DNA from: Minisyncoccota bacterium
GTDB lineage: Bacteria; Patescibacteriota; Minisyncoccia; Phycocordibacterales; UBA1006
Length of the DNA stretch: 19,081 nt
Direction of reading: 5' to 3'
Assembly (NCBI GenBank): GCA_937970115.1
Contig: CALBVO010000062.1
Coordinates: 1-19,081, forward strand
Part shown: positions 1-7,193 of the stretch, piece after piece
How positions within the stretch are numbered: the stretch's first letter is position 1
Layout: every line of letters begins with the position of its first letter
Translations under genes and position numbers: made by a program
Notes under the pieces: model-generated
The model's database searches: none
The model's input: the letters and a program-made list of their open reading frames with translations, nothing else
Told to the model about the DNA's origin: nothing

Positions 1-15
1 TCTTGGTTCTAATAT

Positions 16-45
16 ATTATATACTATTTTTATATATTTTGTCAA
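16..45 (-). promoter_or_regulatory. Strong sigma70-type promoter directed off the left edge
   Basis: Read on the minus strand there is a perfect TTGACA (-35, 40-45), an 18-nt spacer and a perfect TATAAT (-10, 16-21). Transcription would start near position 9 and run out of the window. It lies downstream of the uvrD terminator, so it should drive a separate minus-strand gene that is not included here. Confidence 0.7.
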
Positions 46-124
46 GTAATACGTAATGGTTCAATATTTTGAAATAGCGTTCTATGAAATGTAGAAAACT
101 TTTAAATTAAATGAAGTCCTAGGC

Positions 125-184
125 AAAAAGCACGCGAGTGTATGCGCGGTAGTTACCTACCGTAAATACACGAGCGTGCTTTTT
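125..184 (-). terminator. Long hairpin terminator of uvrD with tandem G-A mismatches
   Basis: Arms AAAAAGCACGC (125-135) and GCGTGCTTTTT (174-184) are perfectly complementary. They are followed inward by two G-A oppositions (G136/A173, A137/G172), six pairs, a small internal loop, six more pairs and a TTAC loop. T-runs at both ends make it usable in either direction. It starts 34 nt after the uvrD stop. The hairpin at 8944-8993 shares the same mismatch block. Confidence 0.75.
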
Positions 185-217
185 AACAACGAAATTCGTT
201 AATGTAAAAATTTTCTA

Positions 218-2185
218 TTAGAAATCGAGGTAAAAGGTTTCAGTCACCTCTCCATCATCATCCTGATTATAATAATTTCGCTCTCCATTATTTGATGACT
301 GAGATGAACCGTATGAATCTTCGTCGTATTCCAATAATGATTCTGAAATATCTCTCATAAATTCTGATGGTTCATTAATCCGTTGCTGACCATAAATCGT
401 TCGCAATTTTGCATAGGAGACATGTAATTGATCCTTGGCTCGCGTAAAGGCTACGTAACACAGACGCCTTTCTTCTTCGTCTTCATGTTTATTCTTCGTA
501 TCATCGCGTTGTGATGGAAAGAGTCCTTGCTCCAAACCAACCACGAATACATATTTAAATTCAAGCCCCTTTGATGAATGAATCGTCATTAATTTTGTGG
601 TATTTGAATCTTTGGTATTTGAACCCAGTGAATCTTGGTCTGATAACAGTGCGACTTCTTCAAAGAACATATCATAGGCATTTTCAAGATCATCATATTT
701 TTTCGCGTAGGTCACCAGCTCCTTCATGTTTTCTAATCGTTCCTTGTCATCATCATTTCCATCGCCTAGTTTTTTCTCAAGTCCAGAATGTTTAATAATA
801 TATTTAATCGTTTCTGATGGTTCATTCGTTTGAGCAAATTCATAAATGGCGTCTAATAATTGTACAAACGATTCATAAGATATTTTTGCTTTTGCAGAAA
901 GTTTCTCTGATTGCCCAGCAAAAACATGAGCGACCGCAACCTTACCAAGTCCTCGTTTTGGTTCATTAATCACGCGTTTAATGTCAGATAATGAATCTCG
1001 ATTAAAGGCCGATTTTAGGTAACTCATCAAATCCTTGATTTCTTTTCTTTGAAAGAATTTTACACCAACTACCTGATAAGGAATCATTCTTGAAAGAAAG
1101 GCTTCTTCTAGGATTCGCGATTGGAAATTGGTCCGGAACAATACTGCGATATCACGAGGCTCTGTTCCTGACCTGATATAATGTTGGACGCGATTTGCCA
1201 CCCATGATGCCTCCTGATTTGCAGAAAATCCTTCGTACATAATTATTTTTTCTCCTTGATCATTTTCAGTGACGAGTTTCTTTTCAATACGTTCGGTATT
1301 TTTTGAAATAATGTCATGTGCCGCCTGAAGAATGTTTTGGGTTGAGCGATAATTTGTTTCGAGGATCACCACCTTTGCACCTTTAAAATCTTTTTCAAAA
1401 TTCAAAATATTTTTCATATCTGCTCCTCGCCATGAATAAATATTTTGGTCTCCATCACCAACCGCACAAATATTTTGATGTTTCTCGGCCAATGTTTTTA
1501 CGATTTTGTATTGAATCGTATTGGTATCTTGGTACTCATCAACATGAATATAATTCCATTTGTTTTGATAATACTCGCGAACCTCGGCGTCATCACGCAA
1601 GAGGAAATAGGTCTCGGACAATAAATCATCAAAATCGAGTGATCCTTCGGCTCGTTTTAATTCTTCGTATTTTGGCCATACTAATGCAACGTATTGTGTG
1701 AGTGGATTCTTGTTCGGTTCATAGGTTGCGCTGGTTTTTTCATCTGATTTTGCGCGAGAAATTGCAGAGGCGATTTTGCGTGGTTCCCATTCCTTTGGAT
1801 CAATGTCATGATATTTCATTGCCTGTTTTACGAGTGACATTTTGTCTTGGGTATCCAAGATATTAAAATATTTATTAATGCCAAGTTTCTGATGCCATTG
1901 CCGCAGAACACGAACTCCCAAAGAGTGAAAGGTACTCATCGTTGGAATATGATCATCAGATCCCAACATCTCGATAACACGTTCTCGCATTTCCATTGCT
2001 GCCTTGTTGGTAAAGGTAATAGCCAAGATACTCCATGGATCAACACCTTTGTGGATCAGATGCAGAATTCTATGGGTAAGGGTTTTTGTTTTCCCTGTTC
2101 CTGCACCAGCAACCACCAATAATGGTCCTTCGGTATGAAGGACCGCTTGTTGTTGTTCCTGATTAAGACTGTGTAAATGGTTCAT
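218..2185 (-). CDS. uvrD: UvrD/PcrA-type superfamily 1 DNA helicase
   Basis: ATP-dependent 3'-5' DNA helicase of the UvrD/PcrA/Rep family, acting in the cytoplasm in nucleotide-excision and mismatch repair and in clearing replication obstacles. The 655-aa product has the ordered SF1A motifs: Q-motif region LNQEQQQAV (about 7-15), Walker A GAGTGKT (27-33), Walker B DEYQDT, motif III GDGDQNIYSWRGAD, motif IV TNYRST, motif V TIHSSKGLEF and motif VI YVAFTRAKDQL. It is somewhat shorter than typical PcrA/UvrD (about 720 aa), and the C-terminus is an acidic, Ser/Asn-rich tail. The ATG is fixed by a TTGGCT / 17 nt / TATACT promoter whose -10 ends 6 nt before it, so the mRNA should be leaderless. The upstream neighbour is separated by a terminator, so the gene is probably transcribed alone. 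UvrD versus PcrA cannot be settled by motifs. Confidence 0.95.
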   Translation of the reverse strand: MNHLHSLNQEQQQAVLHTEGPLLVVAGAGTGKTKTLTHRILHLIHKGVDPWSILAITFTNKAAMEMRERVIEMLGSDDHIPTMSTFHSLGVRVLRQWHQKLGINKYFNILDTQDKMSLVKQAMKYHDIDPKEWEPRKIASAISRAKSDEKTSATYEPNKNPLTQYVALVWPKYEELKRAEGSLDFDDLLSETYFLLRDDAEVREYYQNKWNYIHVDEYQDTNTIQYKIVKTLAEKHQNICAVGDGDQNIYSWRGADMKNILNFEKDFKGAKVVILETNYRSTQNILQAAHDIISKNTERIEKKLVTENDQGEKIIMYEGFSANQEASWVANRVQHYIRSGTEPRDIAVLFRTNFQSRILEEAFLSRMIPYQVVGVKFFQRKEIKDLMSYLKSAFNRDSLSDIKRVINEPKRGLGKVAVAHVFAGQSEKLSAKAKISYESFVQLLDAIYEFAQTNEPSETIKYIIKHSGLEKKLGDGNDDDKERLENMKELVTYAKKYDDLENAYDMFFEEVALLSDQDSLGSNTKDSNTTKLMTIHSSKGLEFKYVFVVGLEQGLFPSQRDDTKNKHEDEEERRLCYVAFTRAKDQLHVSYAKLRTIYGQQRINEPSEFMRDISESLLEYDEDSYGSSQSSNNGERNYYNQDDDGEVTETFYLDF

Positions 2186-2191
2186 AATTCG

Positions 2192-2220
2192 AGTATATCA
2201 ATCCATAAAAAATTAGCCAA
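2192..2220 (-). promoter_or_regulatory. uvrD promoter (extended -10, leaderless geometry)
   Basis: On the minus strand: TTGGCT (2215-2220), 17-nt spacer, then TGA-TATACT with the -10 at 2192-2197. Only six bases separate the -10 from the ATG, so transcription should begin at or next to the start codon. Confidence 0.7.
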
Positions 2221-2224
2221 AACA

Positions 2225-2247
2225 AAAACACTAACGTGTAGTGTTTT
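2225..2247 (-). terminator. Terminator overlapping the stop codon of the 237-aa gene
   Basis: AAAACACTA (2225-2233) and TAGTGTTTT (2239-2247) form a 9-bp stem with a 5-nt loop. On the minus strand it is followed by a T-rich run. The arm includes two bases of the TAA stop at 2246-2248. The uvrD -35 begins 5 nt further on. Confidence 0.7.
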
Positions 2248-2959
2248 ATGCTGCGATCTGTGCGCTCGGATCGATGGGGTCGTGTTGAATATCTACTTCT
2301 GGCTTAGGAAACATTCCTGTTTTTTCAAATTCAACAACAGCAGCTCTTTTCTTTTTCCATGTTTCCCAGGGACCACCAACACTCTTTCGTTTTACCGCAT
2401 CTTTTTCAGCAATCATCTCTCGAAAAGCAATACGTGCCTCATGCTGAAGGAGATCCATTTGCAATGACTTTACAATAAGTTCATCAATGATTTCAATATC
2501 TTCCAAAGAAGCATCATGCAACATATCTTGTTTTAATAATTCTAATTCTTCAGAACTAGATCCTGCAAGATCTTGAATTGAAAATAAACCTTCAACTGAT
2601 TCTTTAGAAAAATATGGTTTTTTGTCCTTTGCCTCCTCTAAGGCAATTTCATTATGATCTATCTCAACCTGATTCATAGCAAGAGCTTCTTCTCTACGCG
2701 CAGTTTCTAATTGAGCTTGTTTATATTGGAGGCTCTCTGGTCCAAATTTTTGAAGAATATATTTCTCTGCCTTACGAGCCTCTGTTTGAGCCATAATAAT
2801 ATTCTTACGTTCTTCTTTTTTTGTATGAATATCAAAAACTGTATCAATAGAGTTTTCTAGATCTAAAACTTTTTTTTCAATTTCAGGATTAGTATAATTA
2901 ACGGATGCGTCTAATTCTTGCATTTTTTGATTGGTAATGTGTGTATCTAAGTTTTCCAT
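2246..2959 (-). CDS. Hypothetical coiled-coil protein, 237 aa
   Basis: I do not recognise this family. The product is soluble, highly charged and helix-rich, with Glu/Lys-rich heptad-like stretches over about residues 20-110 and 140-200 and no signal peptide or membrane segment. The reading frame stays open upstream to an ATG at 3070, inside the neighbouring gene. The real start is taken as the ATG at 2957-2959 because a TGG-TATAAT extended -10 (2966-2971) ends exactly 6 nt before it, the geometry seen at many genes here. It sits 34 bp downstream of the 107-aa gene and shares orientation with it and with the 790-aa gene, suggesting a functional group, although it has its own promoter. Its terminator overlaps the stop codon. 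Confidence 0.75.
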   Translation of the reverse strand: MENLDTHITNQKMQELDASVNYTNPEIEKKVLDLENSIDTVFDIHTKKEERKNIIMAQTEARKAEKYILQKFGPESLQYKQAQLETARREEALAMNQVEIDHNEIALEEAKDKKPYFSKESVEGLFSIQDLAGSSSEELELLKQDMLHDASLEDIEIIDELIVKSLQMDLLQHEARIAFREMIAEKDAVKRKSVGGPWETWKKKRAAVVEFEKTGMFPKPEVDIQHDPIDPSAQIAA

Positions 2960-2965
2960 AAATAT

Positions 2966-2974
2966 ATTATACCA
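2966..2974 (-). promoter_or_regulatory. Extended -10 promoter of the 237-aa gene
   Basis: TGG-TATAAT on the minus strand, with the hexamer at 2966-2971, lies 6 nt before the ATG at 2959. No good -35 was seen, as expected of an extended -10 promoter. The element lies between the stop of the previous gene (2994) and the start. Confidence 0.65.
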
Positions 2975-2993
2975 CATCTTATACATAAAAAAA

Positions 2994-3317
2994 CTACTCT
3001 GCAGTAGCTGTTTCTGTATTCTCTCCCATTGACTTAAAAATTCTAATCTCATCACCAAGAATTTCGCCAAAGTTTGGAAAATTTTCTGTGATAAATTCCG
3101 TCATTGCAAGTTCATCAGGATGAGTCTCAATAAAGGTGGCAAATTTTTCTTGGATTTCCTGATTTGATTCTTCTAATAATCTCAATATTGTTGCCTCCAT
3201 TAACATTCCTGTTGTTTCATCAATAACTGCTTCTTTTTCGTCTGCTGAGTATACCGAGAAATCAAAAGATTGTTCAATAATTTCATGTAATGTGTATTGT
3301 TTTTCTTCTGTATTCAT
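2994..3317 (-). CDS. Small acidic hypothetical protein, 107 aa (DUF5663-like)
   Basis: A 107-aa acidic, all-helical, cytoplasmic-looking protein with no signal peptide or Cys residues. The central part (about residues 26-95) has the pattern of a ~70-residue helical domain with a LLEES...F..FI..HPDEL..FI...FP.FGEIL layout. This resembles small proteins annotated as DUF5663 in Patescibacteria, but the resemblance is from memory and not verified. A -10-like TAAAAT (3325-3330 on the minus strand) ends 7 nt before the ATG. It lies between the 790-aa and 237-aa genes on the same strand, with gaps of 46 and 34 bp. No function is proposed. Confidence 0.7.
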   Translation of the reverse strand: MNTEEKQYTLHEIIEQSFDFSVYSADEKEAVIDETTGMLMEATILRLLEESNQEIQEKFATFIETHPDELAMTEFITENFPNFGEILGDEIRIFKSMGENTETATAE

Positions 3318-3324
3318 AACGTTT

Positions 3325-3330
3325 ATTTTA
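3325..3330 (-). promoter_or_regulatory. Possible -10 of the 107-aa gene
   Basis: TAAAAT on the minus strand ends 7 nt before the ATG. It lacks the TGn extension and a convincing -35, so it is the weakest member of the promoter set. Transcription from the 790-aa gene upstream is the alternative. Confidence 0.35.
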
Positions 3331-3363
3331 AGTAAGACTTGTTAAATTCATATGATATTAGTA

Positions 3364-5736
3364 TTAACCACCCTTTGGAGAACTCCCTGGGTTATGTCCG
3401 CCACCTGATCCTCTATTATATCCACCGTTTGGTGTTTGGTTTCCTGGACCAGAAGATCCGTTACCTCCAAATCCATCTATTTTTCCATTTTCTATTACAT
3501 CTGCGAATCCAAAGAGAGCCAGTAACCCGGCACCTAATCCCACCTTATTTTTTCCACCCCAGGTTCTACCATTTCTGAGAAATTTTCGTCTTAATATCCG
3601 CTGTTCTGATTTGGTAATTTCTCCATTTTTATATGCTCTTTGCAGATCATCTCGAATCTGACCTGGTTTTTTACCTGTTGGATCATAGGTGAATTTTTTC
3701 TTTTGTATTCCCTCTTGTTCATCGGGAATATCTTCAAAAGTAATTTCACCAGTTGATTCTAAGTCACCCGTCTCCGAAGTCGTAGTTAAAATATCTTCAG
3801 GCTGATATTGAGATATAGGAGGATCAGCTGGAGTCAAAATATTCTCAGGTTGATATGGTTCAAGTGGTTCAAGAACAGCTTCTGGTGCTGGTGTTAATAT
3901 GGCCTCTTGTTGATTTGTTTCAAATACACCTCGTCCTTGTCGATATTCATAATTTTCGTTTGTCGATCGATCCTCGATTCCGCGACCTTCAAATGTATCG
4001 CCATCAAAATGTGTTTCGTGTTTAACAACCTTTTCACCTACATAATTTCCTTCAGCATCAACAGACCCACCAAAATATTCATTTGAAATTAATTTTCCTT
4101 CTTCATTAATCTTCAATTCGTAGCCAGCACCCTTTCCGAAGTTAACACGAACTTCATCATTTTGACCTATATATCCCAGTTTCTTTGCAGCCTCAAAGGC
4201 ATCCGCACCTGTTGCCTTACCAGAAATATCAAGATAATCACGTAAACTTTGCCCCATTGCTGTATCAGCATTTAATTGCCTCAAGAAAGCATGGGTAATA
4301 CCTTCACCTTTGTTGATAAAAATATCACCAGAAATTGTTTCTACTTTTGGCAATGATTCGTTTGTTACTTCATTTAATGAATCTATTTTTGCAGACAATT
4401 CTTTTTCGATTCTATCAATCTCTACATCCTCAATACTAATGTCTGGAGTATCAAACATATCTGTCATTCCTTGGGATTGAATAGGAACGTTTTCAGGAAT
4501 TGTACGAAGCTTGGTATTATCAAATTTCTCAATAGCATCTACATCATTCGCAAACCAACCTTGAACCCCTTCGACCAAACGACCAGAAACGTTTTTAAGA
4601 TTTCCAGGTAAATTAATCATACGCTGTCCAAAACGTTTAAATGGATCAGTGAATTGTCCACCCGTTGCTGATTCAATAATTCCTCCCGCAGAAAGAGATC
4701 CTGCAAGTGCCGAAGCTCCAATAACTACATTTTTAAATTTGTTTTTGTTACGTAGTTTTTTCCCACGCCCTTCGAGAAGTGCATCGCGTTTCAGTTTATA
4801 TTCTTCCTCTGTAATTTCTTGATATTTACGTTGCTCTTTTAGTTTTGCGAGATCCATTCGAGAATCTTTTGTTGTTGCACCGATTGCCCCCTTGGCTGCT
4901 TCAGTCCCTAGAAATCCACCCAATGAACGAGTAAGACCTAGCCCAAGAGTTCCACCTGCTGCAGCTAATGCTGCTGCACCACCTGTTCCAACGGTTATAG
5001 CACCTGCACCCAAACCAATAAGAGCCGATCGCGTTAATCTTTTTTTTAACTGCTTTAGTTTTTCTGGTGACGTAAAGTGTTCTTTTAGTTTCATCATCTT
5101 ATTACCTCCTCGGGCAAATAGTTTTTGAGCACTATTTTTATTTCGAATAGAATATTCAAATTTAGCCTTTTCAATATTTGAGATTTTTTTGTTTTCTAAT
5201 CGAATCTGCTCTTCTATTTCGGCAATATTTCGCTTAACATCTTTACCAGAAATTTTGATATTTTGATTTTTTTTCAATTCAGCAACAGTTGGGGCAACAT
5301 TATTAGGTAATTTAATATTATTTTTTAATGTTTCTAATTTATTTTTACCCTGAAGTCTCTTATTTTCTTTTAGAAGCAATTCTTCTCTCCTGTTAATTTT
5401 TGATTGAGCAACGGCAGTTTGGTATTCAAAATTAATGTTTTTAAACGCTTCTACTTTTTTATCATAGGCTTCTGTTTCTGGATTTATTCCTTGAGATACT
5501 AATTCTTCGCGAAAATATTTTTCTGTATTTTGTGAGAAATCAGCAATATCAGCATGTGCTTGTTTAATTTCATCTGAATTACCTGAATGCTCTGCTGCGT
5601 TAAGAACATCTTTTAGTTGATCCATCTTTGTACGGTAATCAAAATCAAGATCAGCATATTTTTCTGTTCTTTCATTTTGTGCGTCTGCAATAGTTTTTGG
5701 TTTTTCTAGCGTATTGTTTGTCTTTGGTGCTTCCAT
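3364..5736 (-). CDS. Large membrane-associated coiled-coil protein of unknown function, 790 aa
   Basis: Not assigned to a named family. Order of regions: charged coiled coil (about 20-235); Gly/Ala-rich hydrophobic segments (about 236-287); a short SHOCT-like helix pair (LAKLK...ITEEEYKLKRDALL, 297-321); a second hydrophobic segment (336-354); a folded-looking domain with KGEGITHAFLRQL and an EVRVNFGKGAGYELKI strand region (about 475-555); a Pro/Glu linker repeating YQPENILTPA and YQPEDILTTT (about 610-652); a second SHOCT-like piece (LQRAYKNGEITKSEQRILRR, 698-717); a last hydrophobic segment (731-746); and a Gly/Asn/Ser-rich tail. There are no cysteines. The KGEGITHAF-type domain resembles one recalled from Patescibacteria surface or membrane proteins. 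Its size and hydrophobic segments suggest a membrane scaffold. It is the first gene of a three-gene minus-strand group and is divergent from the LysM/M23 peptidase. Confidence 0.75.
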   Translation of the reverse strand: MEAPKTNNTLEKPKTIADAQNERTEKYADLDFDYRTKMDQLKDVLNAAEHSGNSDEIKQAHADIADFSQNTEKYFREELVSQGINPETEAYDKKVEAFKNINFEYQTAVAQSKINRREELLLKENKRLQGKNKLETLKNNIKLPNNVAPTVAELKKNQNIKISGKDVKRNIAEIEEQIRLENKKISNIEKAKFEYSIRNKNSAQKLFARGGNKMMKLKEHFTSPEKLKQLKKRLTRSALIGLGAGAITVGTGGAAALAAAGGTLGLGLTRSLGGFLGTEAAKGAIGATTKDSRMDLAKLKEQRKYQEITEEEYKLKRDALLEGRGKKLRNKNKFKNVVIGASALAGSLSAGGIIESATGGQFTDPFKRFGQRMINLPGNLKNVSGRLVEGVQGWFANDVDAIEKFDNTKLRTIPENVPIQSQGMTDMFDTPDISIEDVEIDRIEKELSAKIDSLNEVTNESLPKVETISGDIFINKGEGITHAFLRQLNADTAMGQSLRDYLDISGKATGADAFEAAKKLGYIGQNDEVRVNFGKGAGYELKINEEGKLISNEYFGGSVDAEGNYVGEKVVKHETHFDGDTFEGRGIEDRSTNENYEYRQGRGVFETNQQEAILTPAPEAVLEPLEPYQPENILTPADPPISQYQPEDILTTTSETGDLESTGEITFEDIPDEQEGIQKKKFTYDPTGKKPGQIRDDLQRAYKNGEITKSEQRILRRKFLRNGRTWGGKNKVGLGAGLLALFGFADVIENGKIDGFGGNGSSGPGNQTPNGGYNRGSGGGHNPGSSPKGG

Positions 5737-6047
5737 AAAAATGTTATCTTAAATACATTTATTCTTCATAAGAAAATAAATATTATATATAGTAATAATA
5801 TCATAGTGACTTCACCATAATAACTAAAATATATTATATAACATAATAATATAACGTGTCAATAGTTCATATTTACCAGAGTGTTATCATAATAGTGTAA
5901 ACTTTTTTAGCTTCAAGAAATAATCGAGGCTACACAAAACGGCTTATCAAACCAACTGCTCAAGACTCGTCTGATCTAAATCATTCGACGAAATATTATA
6001 ATAATAATGCTCATCTTATTGGATTTGGGCTTCTTTCTCTGTTCCTT
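5737..6047. other. AT-rich divergent intergenic region
   Basis: This 311-bp stretch separates the 790-aa gene (leftward) from the M23 peptidase (rightward). It holds a likely leftward -10 (TAAGAT, minus strand 5746-5751, ending 9 nt before the ATG) and a likely rightward extended -10 (TGT-TATCAT, hexamer 5885-5890). From 5901 onward the sequence is open in frame with the peptidase and encodes a plausible N-terminal extension. The centre (about 5770-5860) is almost pure A/T, and no hairpin terminator is visible. Confidence 0.6.
5882..5890 (+). promoter_or_regulatory. Candidate extended -10 promoter of the M23 peptidase gene
   Basis: TGT-TATCAT, with the hexamer at 5885-5890, sits just before the open N-terminal extension of the peptidase frame. 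By the geometry of neighbouring genes the start codon would be expected at about 5897-5900, where the sequence reads GTG-TAA. Confidence 0.45.
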
Positions 6048-7028
6048 ATGATTGCTGGTTTTTATTCAACACCAGCTTCTTCTGCTTCAGTACTCGCGCC
6101 AGTTACAACAGACACAACAAACTCTCAACGTGTCCAATTGTTGGCAGCAAATTACAGCGTTGAAATTCCCGAGGCTATTGGCGGACCTCGATCAATCAAG
6201 GTAAATAATCGATTAGCCTTACTTTCACCTCAGGTACATATTACTAATGGTACAGTTATTTCAAATAATATTGAATTAGATCCTGATGGTATTGTTACCT
6301 ACGTTGTACAAAGTGGGGATACTTTGTCAGAAATTGCAGAGAATTTTGACGTTTCAATTAATACTATTAAATGGGAAAACAATCTCAATAAGACGATTAA
6401 ACCAGGACAAGAACTGAAAATCCTACCTGTTTCTGGGGTACGTCACACTATTCAAAAGGGTGATACTTTTAGTAAAATTGCCCAAACCTATGATGTTGAA
6501 GTTGAGGATATTACCGTATTTAATGACATTGATGCTACGAAACTTATAAAAGGTAATAAAATAATCATTCCAAATGGAATTAAACAAAGAAAGGTAGCCG
6601 TTGCGAAATCAACACTCAAAATAAAAACTACTTCATATATTTCAAATCGATCATCATCAACAGGATATTACATCAGACCAACCACTGGACGAACAACGTC
6701 CCTCTTTGGTCCACGTAAAGGAAAATATCACTACGGAATTGATTACGGTGCACCAACAGGAACACCAATTGTTGCAGCAGCAGATGGAACAGTTATCAAA
6801 ACAACTTGTGGCTCAGGATATGGAAAATGTCTGGTTATCAAGCATCCAAATGGAACACAATCATTGTATGCTCATGCCAGCAAAATATATGTTGGGGTTG
6901 GTAGCAAAGTAAAACAAGGTCAAAAAGTAGCCGCTATTGGTTCGACTGGGCGTTCGACTGGTCCACACTTGCATTTTGAAATTATTGAAGCAAATGGAAA
7001 AAAACGAAATGTTAATTTCTTGAAATAA
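6048..7028 (+). CDS. LysM-LysM-M23 peptidoglycan endopeptidase; true start uncertain
   Basis: Secreted or membrane-anchored cell-wall hydrolase. Two LysM domains (about residues 84-127 and 131-175, counted from this ATG; YVVQSGDTLSEIA and HTIQKGDTFSKIA) bind glycan. The C-terminal peptidase M23 (LytM/NlpD-type) domain spans about 214-326. Zinc and catalytic residues are visible: H228 and D232 (HYGID), H276 (YAH), and H307/H309 (HLHFE), so it should be active. This ATG falls inside the hydrophobic signal/TM segment. The frame is open back to 5901 and adds about 49 residues, including RLIK and the start of a typical membrane segment (HLIGFGLLSLFL), but contains no in-frame ATG, GTG or TTG. Just before it is GTG-TAA (5895-5900), 4 nt after an extended -10. 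Either a non-standard start, a sequence error or a damaged start codon is likely. Confidence 0.85.
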   Translation: MIAGFYSTPASSASVLAPVTTDTTNSQRVQLLAANYSVEIPEAIGGPRSIKVNNRLALLSPQVHITNGTVISNNIELDPDGIVTYVVQSGDTLSEIAENFDVSINTIKWENNLNKTIKPGQELKILPVSGVRHTIQKGDTFSKIAQTYDVEVEDITVFNDIDATKLIKGNKIIIPNGIKQRKVAVAKSTLKIKTTSYISNRSSSTGYYIRPTTGRTTSLFGPRKGKYHYGIDYGAPTGTPIVAAADGTVIKTTCGSGYGKCLVIKHPNGTQSLYAHASKIYVGVGSKVKQGQKVAAIGSTGRSTGPHLHFEIIEANGKKRNVNFLK

Positions 7029-7035
7029 GCAAAAA

Positions 7036-7070
7036 ATAAAAACCATCCGTCTTATTTGGATGGTTTTTAT
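7036..7070. terminator. Bidirectional terminator between the M23 gene and yifB
   Basis: Perfect 13-bp arms ATAAAAACCATCC (7036-7048) and GGATGGTTTTTAT (7058-7070) surround a 9-nt loop. There is a T-tract on both strands. It sits 7 nt after the peptidase stop and also lies downstream of the convergent yifB gene. Confidence 0.85.
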
Positions 7071-7193
7071 TTATAACTATTTTAACAAAGAATATCTAGG
7101 ACAGAGAAATAGAAATATACCTACATAATCTATACAATAACTCCTTTGTTTTTTGTATGATATATTCTTCGCTTCAAATCACGTATAGTTAAT

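Noticed and set aside
2960..3070. N-terminal extension of the 237-aa protein overlapping the 107-aa gene
   Set aside because: It would start inside the neighbouring gene in another frame, and the extended -10 at 2966-2971 lies within it; the ATG at 2959 is the better start.
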